Part shown: positions 8,687 to 17,692 of the stretch, piece after piece
Layout: each line of letters begins with the position of its first letter
How positions within the stretch are numbered: the first letter of the stretch is position 1
Assembly: GCF_030652775.1 (NCBI RefSeq)
Contig: NZ_JAUSPS010000031.1
Span: forward strand, 1 to 35,836
DNA: 35,836 nt
Direction of reading: 5' to 3'
Source of the DNA: Acetobacterium sp.
Lineage (GTDB): Bacteria; Bacillota; Clostridia; Eubacteriales; Eubacteriaceae
Translations under genes and position numbers: made by a program
The notes under the pieces: generated by a model
What the model saw: only the letters and a program-made list of their open reading frames with translations
Databases searched by the model: none
Told to the model about the DNA's origin: nothing

Positions 8687-8717
8687 GAGTGTCCATAACT
8701 AAATATATCAATGGAAT

Positions 8718-8748
8718 AGGACTTGGTACAGTTTCTGTGACAAGTCCT
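8718..8748 (+). other. Strong intercistronic hairpin after the binding-protein gene
   Basis: AGGACTTG (8718-8725) pairs with CAAGTCCT (8741-8748), and ACAG/CTGT pair inside around a TTT loop. No T-run follows, so it is more likely an RNA-stabilising or processing hairpin, or partial terminator, than a full terminator. Such hairpins commonly give excess binding protein over permease. Confidence 0.65.
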
Positions 8749-9011
8749 GTTCATCTGTTTACAGGGCGGAAAGTTATTCAGATAAGTTATTTCCTTGCTA
8801 ACTGTTTGTACTCTAAAAAAAGAAATTCACTCAGTGTGTTTATCTGAGCATCGTGAGCAAATGTTCGTGAGGGTTGTAGACAAAGTAATTAAGCTGTTAA
8901 TGTCTTTTTCAGTAATGCGAAATAATGTATTTCGGATGGTTGAAAAAGGTTTTGTCTGCAGTCTGACATGGGTCAGTGTTCAAATTTTTTAATGACGAAG
9001 GGAAGATCAAC
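8749..9011 (+). other. Hairpin-rich gap between binding protein and permease
   Basis: No convincing gene lies here. Three inverted repeats are visible: TCAGATAA (8778-8785) with TTATCTGA (8840-8847), CGAAAT/ATTTCG around AATGT (8918-8934), and CTGAC/GTCAG around ATGG (8963-8976). No known riboswitch class was recognised. A second promoter or a small RNA is possible. Confidence 0.5.
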
Positions 9012-9674
9012 GTGTTAAATGAAACCCAATTATGGGCAATTTTCGATGGAACCATTGTAACTTTAGAGATTGCAATTGTCGCAATTATTTTTGGTGCGGT
9101 TTTTGGCGTAGTTGTCGCTCTGGGGCGGCTCTCGAAAAGCAAGACAGCCAATGCACTATCCTGGTTTTATATCTGGTTTTTCAGAGGAACACCAATGTTG
9201 CTCCAATTATTTATTATTTATTATGCCATACCGATTATTTATCTGGATGCGACTGGCGCAACATTCACAGTTGACCCAATGATTGCTGCCTTTGTGGCCT
9301 TTTCTTTAAATGCCACCGCTTATCTGGCAGAGATTATTCGGGCAGCCATTGAATCCATCGATGGCGGGCAAATGGAAGCGTCAAAGGCATTGGGGATGAG
9401 CTATCGTCAGGCGATGACAAAGATTATTATTCCTCAAACCTACAAAAGACTGGTAGCTCCCTTGGGCAACGAGCTGATTATGCTGTTAAAGGATACCTCA
9501 CTGGTATCCACAATTGCGTTATTTGACTTATTGAGAACGACAAAAACAATGGCAAGCGCAACCGGGTCATGGATTTACTACATTTATGCAGCCGCCATTT
9601 ATCTATTCTTAACAACCATTATTCAGGTAGTATTTGATATAATGGAAAAGAAACTTGGAATTTACGAAAGATAG
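9012..9674 (+). CDS. Amino acid ABC transporter, permease
   Basis: Inner-membrane permease of the HisM/GlnP type, about five transmembrane helices. The EAA loop that docks with the ATPase is present: [22 protein letters not shown] near residues 120-140. The helix-1/2 segment [21 protein letters not shown] is typical. Starting at GTG 9012 gives 220 residues, and GAAGGGAAG lies about seven bases upstream. An upstream in-frame GTG at 8976 would add 12 residues ([16 protein letters not shown]), but has no Shine-Dalgarno sequence and sits in the arm of a hairpin; it cannot be fully excluded. The ATPase gene follows directly, its ribosome site overlapping the end of this gene. Confidence 0.9.
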   Translation: MLNETQLWAIFDGTIVTLEIAIVAIIFGAVFGVVVALGRLSKSKTANALSWFYIWFFRGTPMLLQLFIIYYAIPIIYLDATGATFTVDPMIAAFVAFSLNATAYLAEIIRAAIESIDGGQMEASKALGMSYRQAMTKIIIPQTYKRLVAPLGNELIMLLKDTSLVSTIALFDLLRTTKTMASATGSWIYYIYAAAIYLFLTTIIQVVFDIMEKKLGIYER

Positions 9675-9684
9675 GGAAATGAAT

Positions 9685-10443
9685 ATGAGTATGGTAAAAT
9701 TAGTGAACGTCCGAAAATCTTTTGGCAATTTGGAAGTGCTCAAAGGTGTTAATCTTGAGGTTTCGCAAGGCGAAGTAGTCTGTATCATCGGTGCCAGCGG
9801 ATCAGGAAAAAGTACCATGCTGCGTTGCCTTAATCAACTGGAACGGATATCTGAGGGAGAAATATATATTGAAGATGTGCTTTCGGATAAACGCGCCAAC
9901 AATAAAGATCTGATGAAGATTGATCCGGTAACGGTGCAATCTTTGTGTACCGAACTGGGCATGGTTTTTCAGAACTTTAACCTGTTTCCACATCTGACGG
10001 TAATTGATAATGTCACCATTGCCCCCCTGATTGTAAAAAAAATCGATAAAAAAATAGCTGAAACCAGAGCTCTGGATCTGCTTAGTATGGTTGGTCTGTC
10101 TGAAAAGAAAGACGAATATCCCTCCCGTTTATCCGGTGGTCAGCAACAGCGGGTGGCGATTGCCCGAGCCCTGGCGATGGATCCCAAAATCATGATGTTT
10201 GATGAACCGACATCGGCGCTGGATCCCGAATTGGTTGGGGAAGTTCTGGCAACCATGCGGCATCTGGCTGAAAAAGGAATGACAATGCTGATTGTTACCC
10301 ATGAAATTGGCTTTGCCCGGGAAGTGGCCGACCGGGTTATCTTTATGGATGGTGGTGTAATCTGTGAAGAAGGAACCCCTGAAGAAGTACTTCTCAATCC
10401 TAAAGAAGAGCGAACCAAAAGCTTTCTCAATAAAATTTTATAA
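9685..10443 (+). CDS. Amino acid ABC transporter, ATP-binding protein
   Basis: Cytoplasmic ATPase of the GlnQ/HisP class, powering the importer with the permease at 9012. All motifs are intact: Walker [11 protein letters not shown]-loop [13 protein letters not shown], signature [15 protein letters not shown], Walker [13 protein letters not shown] and the H-loop VTHE. Length 252 is usual. AGGGA at 9673-9677 is seven bases before ATG 9685 but only one base before ATG 9679, so 9685 is chosen; the TTG at 9655 lies within the permease gene. A perfect terminator follows, closing the operon. Confidence 0.95.
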   Translation: MSMVKLVNVRKSFGNLEVLKGVNLEVSQGEVVCIIGASGSGKSTMLRCLNQLERISEGEIYIEDVLSDKRANNKDLMKIDPVTVQSLCTELGMVFQNFNLFPHLTVIDNVTIAPLIVKKIDKKIAETRALDLLSMVGLSEKKDEYPSRLSGGQQQRVAIARALAMDPKIMMFDEPTSALDPELVGEVLATMRHLAEKGMTMLIVTHEIGFAREVADRVIFMDGGVICEEGTPEEVLLNPKEERTKSFLNKIL

Positions 10444-10452
10444 ACAACCCTT

Positions 10453-10482
10453 AAAAAATTGTCGTTGCGGCAATTTTTTTTT
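10453..10482 (+). terminator. Intrinsic terminator of the ABC operon
   Basis: AAAAAATTGTCG pairs with CGGCAATTTTTT (one G-U) around a TTG loop, followed by a run of T to 10482. Confidence 0.9.
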
Positions 10483-10484
10483 AT

Positions 10485-10513
10485 TTGCTTTACAATACAT
10501 GTCATGATACAAT
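10485..10513 (+). promoter_or_regulatory. Promoter of the histidinol-phosphatase/comEA pair
   Basis: TTGCTT (10485-10490), 17-base spacer, TACAAT (10508-10513) with a TGA extended -10 at 10505-10507. Expected start near 10520, so the ATG at 10520 would be leaderless and the ATG at 10544 is preferred. Confidence 0.65.
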
Positions 10514-10543
10514 CATCACATGCAAACTTTTGGAGGGATCAAA

Positions 10544-11395
10544 ATGTTACTGGCAAATTATCATGTTCATTCAGATTATTGCGATGGCACCAATTCCCTT
10601 GAAGAAATGGTGCAAGCCGGAATTGCGGCGGGACTAACGAGTTTGGGTCTATCAAGCCATTTTCCCCTGCCATTTACCAATGACTGGACAATGAAGGCAG
10701 AAAATATCGAGAATTATCTGAACGATATCAAAAATCTGAAAGAAAAGTATGCATTACAAATTGAACTTTACGGCGGCATGGAAATTGATTTTTTCATCGA
10801 CCGTCAGGATATCAGCGATCTGGCTAAAACCGTTTTACCGCGGTTGGACTACACCATTATGTCCATTCATACCCTGGGAAAAACAACCGATGATGATGTT
10901 TCTTACATTGATGAATCCCAACAGGATTTTAAACGGGGCATCGAAAAATATTATCAGGGTGATAATCAGGCTTTTATTAAGGATTATTATCAGGGTATTG
11001 AAAAGATGGTGAAGATCTTTGAACCCGATATCTTGGGGCATATTGATTTAATCAAAAAATACAACCAGAATAATTATATTTTTGATGAAAATGATCCCTG
11101 GTATCAAGAAACGGTGCGAGCCTGTCTGGATCGGATCGCTGGAACAAAGACACTGATGGAAATTAACACCGGCGCAAATATGCGGATACCCGGAGTGGGA
11201 CGCTACCCCTCCGATTGGATGATACCAGAGATGAAAAAGAGAAATATTCCCATTACAATTGGTGGTGATAGCCATTCCGTTGGGGGAATTATCTACGAAT
11301 ATAATCAGGCAGAAGCATATTTAGCAGAATGTGGCTATCACGAATATTGGGTACTAAAAAAAGGCCGATGGGAAGCACAGCCTCTGGGAGTGTAG
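10544..11395 (+). CDS. hisK: Histidinol-phosphatase, PHP family
   Basis: PHP-domain metal-dependent phosphatase of the HisJ/HisK type, which dephosphorylates L-histidinol phosphate in histidine biosynthesis. PHP motif I is at the very N-terminus (YHVHSDYCDG; H7, H9, D11). Further metal or active-site motifs are MEIDFF, SIHTLG, GHIDLIKKYN and the C-terminal GGDSHSVGG. Length 284 fits the family. ATG 10544 follows TGGAGGGATC; the ATG at 10520 coincides with the predicted transcription start. No other histidine genes are nearby, so a related phosphoesterase activity is possible. It is translationally close to comEA (one base gap). Confidence 0.87.
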   Translation: MLLANYHVHSDYCDGTNSLEEMVQAGIAAGLTSLGLSSHFPLPFTNDWTMKAENIENYLNDIKNLKEKYALQIELYGGMEIDFFIDRQDISDLAKTVLPRLDYTIMSIHTLGKTTDDDVSYIDESQQDFKRGIEKYYQGDNQAFIKDYYQGIEKMVKIFEPDILGHIDLIKKYNQNNYIFDENDPWYQETVRACLDRIAGTKTLMEINTGANMRIPGVGRYPSDWMIPEMKKRNIPITIGGDSHSVGGIIYEYNQAEAYLAECGYHEYWVLKKGRWEAQPLGV

Positions 11396-11396
11396 T

Positions 11397-11975
11397 ATGG
11401 ATAAGCTCGATCGCAATAAAATCCTGTACATTCTCATCGTGCTTGTTTTTTTGGGCGTTTTTTGGGGTTGGTATCATTTTAAAGAAAGCAGTGATGCAAC
11501 AATCCATGTTTCTGATTCTGCAGCTGTAAATACAGTGGATGGCCAAAACAGCCAAACGGGTCAAGGCGGAATGATGGTGCATATCACGGGTGCAGTCAAC
11601 AAGCCCGGGGTTGTTTCGTTAAATCGGGATGCGCGGCTGATAGAGGCCATCGAAATGGTGGGCGGGTTGACCGAAACCGCTGATGTCGATGCCCTGAATC
11701 TGGCCAGAAAATTACAGGATGAAGAGAAAATTCATATCCCCGCCATTGGTGAAGTTTCAAATACAACGGCGGCCGGTGAAAATACTAAAATAAATATCAA
11801 TACCGCCAGTCTGGAAGAACTGAAAAGTTTGCCCGGTGTTGGCGATGTGATTGCTCAGGGGATCATCGATTACCGGGAAAAGAATGGCGGATTCAAACAA
11901 TTGGAAGAATTGAAGGATGTCACGCGGATCGGTGATAAAATATATGAAGGGCTATCTGAATCAATAACGATATGA
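11397..11975 (+). CDS. comEA: ComEA-family DNA-binding competence protein
   Basis: Membrane-anchored DNA receptor related to ComEA of the natural transformation machinery, 192 residues. Order: an N-terminal transmembrane helix (about residues 9-24), a linker, an SLBB domain (about 60-115, VHITGAVNKPGVVSL) and tandem helix-hairpin-helix motifs at the end (ININTASLEELKSLPGVG, then GGFKQLEELKDVTRIGDKIYE), the last binding double-stranded DNA. GGGAG lies six bases before the ATG, within the end of the upstream gene. The channel gene comEC is not in the window, so whether the cell can take up DNA cannot be judged here. Confidence 0.93.
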   Translation: MDKLDRNKILYILIVLVFLGVFWGWYHFKESSDATIHVSDSAAVNTVDGQNSQTGQGGMMVHITGAVNKPGVVSLNRDARLIEAIEMVGGLTETADVDALNLARKLQDEEKIHIPAIGEVSNTTAAGENTKININTASLEELKSLPGVGDVIAQGIIDYREKNGGFKQLEELKDVTRIGDKIYEGLSESITI

Positions 11976-12040
11976 AAAAGGTTACATACAAATATTATGA
12001 TAAAAAATTATCAGTAGTGTTTAAAAAATATTTTTATCTG

Positions 12041-12068
12041 TTTACAATAGAATGATATGTGTTATACT
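12041..12068 (+). promoter_or_regulatory. Promoter of the ccpN-like/PPDK operon
   Basis: TTTACA (12041-12046), 16-base spacer, TATACT (12063-12068) preceded by TGT at 12060-12062 (extended -10). Just upstream, TGATAA and TTATCA form a small hairpin near 11998-12012. Confidence 0.75.
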
Positions 12069-12098
12069 TAATAAATCAAACGGTCAAAGGGGTTGGAG

Positions 12099-12737
12099 AT
12101 GGAGTTATCAAACAGACAAAAAGAAATAATCGAGATTGTTAAAGAAAAGCAACCTGTAAAAAGCAACGAAATTTCGGAGCTGCTCAATATCAATCGGGCG
12201 ACGATTCGCCCGGATCTTAAAATACTGACGATGATGGGTATTTTAGAAGCAAAACGAAAAGTCGGCTACTATCACACGGGTCGATCACTGTTGCATATTT
12301 TGGGAAGCTATATCAAAACGATCAATGTTATGGACATTCAAACGGAGGCAACAGTCGTTGAGGAAACATCATCCATCTACGACGGCATTATTACTATGTT
12401 CACCAAAAATGCCGGAACCTTGTACGTCGTTGACGGGAAATATCTTTCTGGGATTGTGTCCCGAAAGGATTTTATTAAAGCTATGATTGGAAGAAAAGAG
12501 GTAGAATCGCTACCGATTCCGATGATCATGACGCGGATGCCCAATATTATTTACCTGGAACCAACTGAATCCGTTTATGACGCCGCCTATAAAACGATGT
12601 CTTATGAAGTGGAATCGCTGCCTGTTGTTACCAAAGAAATTGATGAAAAGGGCGTTCAGCGGTTAGTCCTGATTGGCAAGGTCTCACGAACAAATATTAC
12701 CCGCTATGTGGTTAACATGGGAAAAAGTGTTGAATAA
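12099..12737 (+). CDS. CcpN-like transcriptional regulator (HTH plus CBS pair)
   Basis: Repressor of the CcpN/YqzB type. N-terminal winged helix (about 1-60: LSNRQKEIIEIVKEKQPVKS, then SELLNINRATIRPDLKILT) and two CBS domains (about 75-205) that in this family sense adenine nucleotides or related effectors. Bacillus CcpN represses gluconeogenic genes in the presence of glucose. ATG 12099 with AAAGGGG six bases upstream is preferred over the TTG at 12093. It is the first gene of an operon with a PPDK kinase/phosphorylase and PPDK, so the obvious inferred target is its own promoter and thus pyruvate-to-PEP conversion. Confidence 0.88.
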   Translation: MELSNRQKEIIEIVKEKQPVKSNEISELLNINRATIRPDLKILTMMGILEAKRKVGYYHTGRSLLHILGSYIKTINVMDIQTEATVVEETSSIYDGIITMFTKNAGTLYVVDGKYLSGIVSRKDFIKAMIGRKEVESLPIPMIMTRMPNIIYLEPTESVYDAAYKTMSYEVESLPVVTKEIDEKGVQRLVLIGKVSRTNITRYVVNMGKSVE

Positions 12738-12749
12738 TGAGGTTAAAAC

Positions 12750-13553
12750 TTGAAGAGCATAGTAATTTTCGTCGTTTCGGATACACCAACCGAAATTGGA
12801 GAGCTGCTGGTAAAAGCAGGGACAAGCGTATTTGAAAACTCCATCCGGGAAGTACGGTTTCATCCCTTTGTGGATGATAAACTGAGTATTGACTACCTGT
12901 TGGATTTGGCAAAACAGGAAAACGGATTGGTTGTGTATCGTTTTGCATCAATCGAATTAAAGCACCATATGGAAACAGAATCCCGAAATAAGGGTGTTCC
13001 CATTTACGATGTGATGGGGTCACTGATGGAAACGCTGCGAAGCATAACTGGTGAAGAACCAGTCAGAAACCTGAAGTCCAGTCGGGAACTGGATGCCCAT
13101 TACATAAAAAAAATCGAGGCCATCGAGTTTGCTGTGAAATATGATGATGGTAAAGATACATCCGACTTGGATCAGGCGGATATTATTCTGATTGGGGTAT
13201 CAAGAACATCTAAAACACCCATCAGTATCTATTTGGCCAACAATAACTACAAGGTGGCCAATATTCCGTTAATGCCGGAGGTTGAACCACCACAGGAATT
13301 ATTTAAAATTTCAAACAATAAAATATTTGGGTTGATTCTTGATCCCCACCATCTGGTCAATATCCGGTCAGAAAGAATCCGAGCCATGGGGCTCACCGGA
13401 ACATCAAACTATGGAAGTTACGAAAGAGTTATGTTGGAGTTAGAAAAAGCACAACAACTTTTCGATAAATTGGAGTGTACTGTCATTGACGTCACATCAA
13501 AAGCAATTGAAGAAATTGCAGCGATAATACTTGCAAATATAATGAGGAGGTAG
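12750..13553 (+). CDS. Pyruvate, phosphate dikinase regulatory protein (kinase/pyrophosphorylase)
   Basis: DUF299/PSRP-family bifunctional enzyme that inactivates PPDK by ADP-dependent phosphorylation of the active-site Thr and reactivates it by Pi-dependent dephosphorylation. The N-terminus FVVSDTPTEIGE is the family opening (SDSTGET-like), and the P-loop GVSRTSKTPISIYLA lies near residue 150. Length 267 is typical. The TTG start follows TGAGGT seven bases upstream. It lies 12 bases after the ccpN-like gene and 5 bases before ppdK, so enzyme and regulator are made together. The N-terminal SDTPTE differs slightly from the usual SDSTGE, but the kinase P-loop is intact. Confidence 0.93.
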   Translation: MKSIVIFVVSDTPTEIGELLVKAGTSVFENSIREVRFHPFVDDKLSIDYLLDLAKQENGLVVYRFASIELKHHMETESRNKGVPIYDVMGSLMETLRSITGEEPVRNLKSSRELDAHYIKKIEAIEFAVKYDDGKDTSDLDQADIILIGVSRTSKTPISIYLANNNYKVANIPLMPEVEPPQELFKISNNKIFGLILDPHHLVNIRSERIRAMGLTGTSNYGSYERVMLELEKAQQLFDKLECTVIDVTSKAIEEIAAIILANIMRR

Positions 13554-13558
13554 AGGAA

Positions 13559-16204
13559 ATGTCAAAAAAATGGGTTTATTTGTTTAAAGAAGGTAATACA
13601 AACATGAAGGAACTGCTGGGGGGGAAGGGTGCTGGTTTGGCAGAGATGACAAACATCGGCTTGCCGGTTCCAGGAGGCTTTACCGTTACCACCGAGGCCT
13701 GTACCGAATATTACAATCAGGATAAAAAACTTTCCGATGAAATTGTTGGTCAGATTAATGACTACATGAGTGTTCTAGAAAAAGAATGCGAAAAAGAATT
13801 TGGCAATGCCGATAATCCGTTGCTGGTTTCAGTTCGTTCGGGCGCCAAGTTTTCGATGCCGGGAATGATGGACACCATCTTGAATCTCGGACTCAATGAT
13901 GAAACCGTGGCAGGAATTGCCAAAGCAACTGGTAACGAACGGTTTGCTTTTGACAGCTTCCGACGTTTTATTCAAATGTTCGGGGATGTTGTTCAGGAAA
14001 TCGGCAAAGAAAAATTCGATCATGTTCTAGAAGCTGCTAAAGAAAAAAATGGCTACAAAGACGACACTGAACTGACCGCCGACGATCTCAAAGAAATCGT
14101 GGTTGCCTATAAAAAAATCGTCAAAGATGAAACTGGGGAAGATTTCCCATTGGAACCTAAAGAGCAATTATTAATGGCGATCGAAGCGGTATTCAGATCC
14201 TGGAATAACAACCGGGCCATCAGCTACCGAAATATGAATGATATTCCTCATGATATTGGCACTGCCGTCAATGTTCAGTCAATGGTTTATGGTAACATGG
14301 GAAATGATTGCGGAACTGGGGTAGCATTTACTCGAAATCCCGCCACCGGACAGAAAAAACTGTTTGGTGAATTCTTGATCAATGCTCAGGGCGAAGATGT
14401 CGTGGCCGGAATCCGGACACCTAAAGATATTGATGAACTGAAAGATATTATGCCAGCAGTCTACAAACAATTTCATGAAACCGCCGAATTACTGGAAAAC
14501 CATTATAAAGACATGCAAGATATCGAGTTTACTATTGAAAAAAGCAAGCTTTATATGTTGCAAACACGAACCGGTAAGCGAACTGCTGCTGCCGCCATTT
14601 GTGCTGCCGTAGAAATGGTCGAAGAAGGGCTGATCACAAAAGAAGAAGCCATTCTACGACTCGATCCGATTGCCTTGGATCAACTGCTGCACCCAACCTT
14701 TGAAGCAGCTGCTTTAAAAGCGGCCGAACTTCTGGCCACTGGTCTGCCGGCTTCACCAGGCGCCGCCACCGGTAAAATTTACTTTACCGCCGAAGCAGTT
14801 TGTACCGCCGTCGCCAATGGCGAAGAAACGCTGCTGGTCAGAAAAGAAACATCCCCAGAAGATATTGAAGGGATGTATGCCGCCAACGGGATTTTAACCG
14901 CCCGCGGCGGAATGACCTCTCATGCGGCGGTTGTCGCCCGGGGGATGGGGAAATGCTGTGTGGCCGGATGCGAATCCATCAAGGTGGACGAAGCAGCCAA
15001 ACAATTCACCGTCGGTAATCAAGTGTTTAAAGAAGGAGATTACATCTCGTTAAATGGTAGTACCGGCAGTGTTTACAAGGGCGGCATCAAAACTGTCACC
15101 CCTGAACTGTCAGGACATTTCGGACAGATCATGGCCTGGTCTGATGAATTCAGAACGATGAACGTCCGGACCAACGCTGATACACCGAAAGACGCCTCTG
15201 TTGCGGTCGGTTTTGGGGCTGAAGGCATCGGCCTCTGTCGAACCGAGCACATGTTCTTTGATGAATACCGATTACCAAGCGTCCGCCGGATGATTCTGTC
15301 CGAATCAAAAGAACAACGAGAAAAAGCTCTGGCAGAAATTTTACCGATGCAAAAAGAAGATTTTATCGGTATTTATAAAGCCATGGAAGGTCGACCGGTT
15401 ACTGTTCGTTTACTTGATCCGCCACTCCATGAATTCCTGCCGAAAGAAACCAAAGATATCGAAGCATTGGCAGCAGATATGGGCTTTGTAGTGGAAGATA
15501 TGATCACCGTTATTCAGGGACTAGAAGAATTTAATCCGATGCTGGGTCATCGTGGTTGTCGTCTGGCGATTACCTATCCTGAAATCGCCGAAATGCAAAC
15601 CCGGGCTATTATGGAAGCCGCCATTGAAGTCAAAGAAAAATATGGCTTTAATGTGATTCCGGAAATCATGATTCCCTTGATTGGGATTAATGAAGAATTA
15701 ACCTACCTGGATAAGCTGGTCAGAAATACCGCCGAAGTGATTAAAGCTGAGAAAAAATCAGATATCGAATATCTGGTGGGAACTATGATGGAAATTCCCC
15801 GAGCCACCCTGATTGCCGATCAGATTGCAAAAACCGCCGAATTCTTCTCATTTGGAACCAATGACCTGACCCAAATGACCTATGGTTTTTCGCGGGATGA
15901 TGCCGGTAAGTTCATTACCGACTATAAAGAAAAAGGCATTCTGCCAAGTGACCCATTCCAGAGTATTGACGTCGAAGGTGTTGGCAAACTGGTTGAAATG
16001 GGTGTGACCCTGGGTCGCAAAACCAAGCCTGATCTTAAAATCGGCGTTTGCGGCGAACATGGCGGCGATCCCAAATCGATTTTCTTCTTCCATAAGGTTG
16101 GATTAAACTATGTTTCCTGCTCACCATTCCGGGTGCCAATCGCCCGTCTGGCGGCTGCACAGGCTGCTTTAAGCAACAATAAAAGCGCCTTCACCGATAA
16201 ATAA
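13559..16204 (+). CDS. ppdK: Pyruvate, phosphate dikinase
   Basis: Interconverts pyruvate + ATP + Pi and PEP + AMP + PPi; in acetogens and other anaerobes it feeds gluconeogenesis or glycolysis. Full length (881 residues). N-terminal ATP-grasp domain (KGAGLAEMTNIGLPVPGGF near 25-45), swivelling phosphohistidine domain with GGMTSHAAVVARG, where H455 is the phosphorylated His and T453 the residue targeted by the regulatory protein, and the C-terminal PEP/pyruvate TIM barrel (GFGAEGIGLCRTEHMF, LGHRGCRL, GTNDLTQMTYGFSRDD, CGEHGGDP). Ribosome site GAGGAGG eight bases upstream. Third gene of the ccpN-like operon, closed by a terminator. Confidence 0.98.
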   Translation: MSKKWVYLFKEGNTNMKELLGGKGAGLAEMTNIGLPVPGGFTVTTEACTEYYNQDKKLSDEIVGQINDYMSVLEKECEKEFGNADNPLLVSVRSGAKFSMPGMMDTILNLGLNDETVAGIAKATGNERFAFDSFRRFIQMFGDVVQEIGKEKFDHVLEAAKEKNGYKDDTELTADDLKEIVVAYKKIVKDETGEDFPLEPKEQLLMAIEAVFRSWNNNRAISYRNMNDIPHDIGTAVNVQSMVYGNMGNDCGTGVAFTRNPATGQKKLFGEFLINAQGEDVVAGIRTPKDIDELKDIMPAVYKQFHETAELLENHYKDMQDIEFTIEKSKLYMLQTRTGKRTAAAAICAAVEMVEEGLITKEEAILRLDPIALDQLLHPTFEAAALKAAELLATGLPASPGAATGKIYFTAEAVCTAVANGEETLLVRKETSPEDIEGMYAANGILTARGGMTSHAAVVARGMGKCCVAGCESIKVDEAAKQFTVGNQVFKEGDYISLNGSTGSVYKGGIKTVTPELSGHFGQIMAWSDEFRTMNVRTNADTPKDASVAVGFGAEGIGLCRTEHMFFDEYRLPSVRRMILSESKEQREKALAEILPMQKEDFIGIYKAMEGRPVTVRLLDPPLHEFLPKETKDIEALAADMGFVVEDMITVIQGLEEFNPMLGHRGCRLAITYPEIAEMQTRAIMEAAIEVKEKYGFNVIPEIMIPLIGINEELTYLDKLVRNTAEVIKAEKKSDIEYLVGTMMEIPRATLIADQIAKTAEFFSFGTNDLTQMTYGFSRDDAGKFITDYKEKGILPSDPFQSIDVEGVGKLVEMGVTLGRKTKPDLKIGVCGEHGGDPKSIFFFHKVGLNYVSCSPFRVPIARLAAAQAALSNNKSAFTDK

Positions 16205-16210
16205 ATCGCA

Positions 16211-16237
16211 AGAAACCCTTCGGGGTTTCTTTTTTTT
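16211..16237 (+). terminator. Intrinsic terminator of ppdK
   Basis: AGAAACCC and GGGTTTCT form a perfect 8-bp stem around a TTCG tetraloop, followed by eight T. Confidence 0.95.
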
Positions 16238-16302
16238 AGAAAAAGATCTATAATAAAGAGAAGTTAAGGATTAAATAATAAAAATAGAAATAGAGGAACA
16301 GG

Positions 16303-17292
16303 ATGAAAATTTTAGTATGTGGTGGTGCCGGGTATATTGGATCACATGTGGTAAGTGTGCTGGTGGAGCAGGGGTATGAGGTGGTGGTTCTAGACAACTT
16401 CTCAACCGGACACCCGGGAGCGGTGCCCCAGGAGGCGGTGATAGAAGAAGGTGATATTCGGGATCAGGACTTTCTCGGCCGGATCTTTCAGACCCACCAG
16501 ATTGACTGCGTTATGCACTTTTGCGCTAATTCCCTGGTGGGAGAGTCGATGGAACAACCGATTAAGTATTATCATAATAATGTCTATGGCACCCTGTGCC
16601 TGCTGGAAACGATGGTGGAACATGGGGTTAAACGTTTTGTCTTCTCATCCACTGCGGCTGTATATGGGGAACCGGAGGAAAGTCCGATAACTGAAGATAG
16701 TATCAAAAATCCCACCAATCCCTATGGTGAGACAAAACTGGCGGTCGAAAAAATGCTGCCGTGGCTGGATCTGGCCGATGGCTTAAAATCGATGACCTTC
16801 CGTTATTTTAATGCCGCAGGAGCCCACCCCAGGGGAAAAATCGGCGAAGATCACAATCCCGAAACCCATTTGATTCCATTGATTTTAAAAACAGCCCTGG
16901 GACAGCGGGACAAAATCAGTGTTTTCGGTGAAGACTATGCTACTCCTGATGGCAGTTGCATCCGGGATTACATTCACGTCATGGATATTGCCTCCGCCCA
17001 CATTTTGGGGATGGAGAAACTGCTGGCTGGCGGCGAAAGCCGGGTCTATAATTTAGGGGATGGCAAAGGTTTTTCTGTCAAAGAAGTCATCGCTAAAACA
17101 AAAGCACTGACCGGGAAGGCGTTTACGGTGGAAGTCACTGCCCGAAGAGCCGGTGATCCGGCCGAACTGATTGCTTCATCCCAAAAAGCCCAGCAGGAAT
17201 TGGGCTGGACTCCGGAATATTCGAATTTAGACAAGATCATAAAAACAGCCTGGAAATGGCATCAAAACCACCCCCAGGGCTACGGTGAATAA
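16303..17292 (+). CDS. galE: UDP-glucose 4-epimerase
   Basis: NAD-dependent short-chain dehydrogenase-type epimerase interconverting UDP-glucose and UDP-galactose. NAD-binding GGAGYIGSH (residues 7-15), LDNFSTGH, the SSTAAVYG active-site strand, and the catalytic YGETK (YxxxK), followed by FRYFNAAGA. Length 329 matches GalE. AGAGGAAC precedes the ATG. A TATAAT at 16249-16254 could be its -10 box. Single-gene unit. It could supply UDP-galactose (or UDP-GalNAc) to surface polysaccharides such as the cluster at 21545-28992, but that link is inferred. Confidence 0.95.
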   Translation: MKILVCGGAGYIGSHVVSVLVEQGYEVVVLDNFSTGHPGAVPQEAVIEEGDIRDQDFLGRIFQTHQIDCVMHFCANSLVGESMEQPIKYYHNNVYGTLCLLETMVEHGVKRFVFSSTAAVYGEPEESPITEDSIKNPTNPYGETKLAVEKMLPWLDLADGLKSMTFRYFNAAGAHPRGKIGEDHNPETHLIPLILKTALGQRDKISVFGEDYATPDGSCIRDYIHVMDIASAHILGMEKLLAGGESRVYNLGDGKGFSVKEVIAKTKALTGKAFTVEVTARRAGDPAELIASSQKAQQELGWTPEYSNLDKIIKTAWKWHQNHPQGYGE

Positions 17293-17321
17293 AATTTTAT
17301 TTAGAATCTGGAATAGTTGCA

Positions 17322-17336
17322 GATTAATAATTAATC
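17322..17336. repeat. Perfect 15-bp AT-rich palindrome between convergent genes
   Basis: GATTAATAATTAATC is fully self-complementary around a central A. It overlaps the start of a second weak hairpin (ATCGCT at 17334-17339 with AGCGAT near 17355). No T-run follows in either direction, so it is not an obvious terminator for galE or the ArsR gene. Confidence 0.5.
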
Positions 17337-17380
17337 GCTATGGTTAGTCTCAGAAGCGATCGCATAAAAAACAAAATAGG

Positions 17381-17677
17381 TTAGAATTCCAGGGTGCTGA
17401 AATACTCGGCTGCCGTTAGATCCATGGCTGCGAGGAGCTTTTCAATGCCCTTTAATTTTACCGAATAGTGCATTTCCACACCGATTTTGCGGTTCTCGAG
17501 AATCCCCGCTTCCCGGAGTATTTTCAGGTGCTGGGAAAGGTTGGCCTGGCTGTAGTCAAATAACTGATTCAGGACGCATACACACTGGGGCTCAATTAAA
17601 AGAAATTTTACGATTTGTAAGCGAACCGGATGTCCCAACGCTTTGAAGATTTTTACTGAAACATCATCAGCATTCAT
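17381..17677 (-). CDS. ArsR/SmtB-family repressor
   Basis: Small winged-helix dimeric repressor, 98 residues: KIFKALGHPVRLQIVKFL at the N-terminus, recognition helix in YSQANLSQHLKILREAGIL. Two cysteines, C32 and C34 in QCVCVL, sit where ArsR proteins carry the As/Sb-binding ELCVCDL motif, but the flanking acidic residues are absent. The gene starts 15 bases after the stop of the CoA-disulfide reductase/rhodanese gene, so they form one operon. By analogy with ArsR-type sulfur sensors (BigR/SqrR), it may respond to reactive sulfur species and repress this operon; metalloid sensing is the alternative. Confidence 0.9.
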   Translation of the reverse strand: MNADDVSVKIFKALGHPVRLQIVKFLLIEPQCVCVLNQLFDYSQANLSQHLKILREAGILENRKIGVEMHYSVKLKGIEKLLAAMDLTAAEYFSTLEF

Positions 17678-17692
17678 AATTGCCTCTTTCTG

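Noticed and set aside
8795..8992. Possible small protein gene (65 codons) in the ABC operon gap
   Set aside because: No ribosome site, cysteine/valine-rich composition without a recognisable pattern, and its stretch overlaps several inverted repeats.
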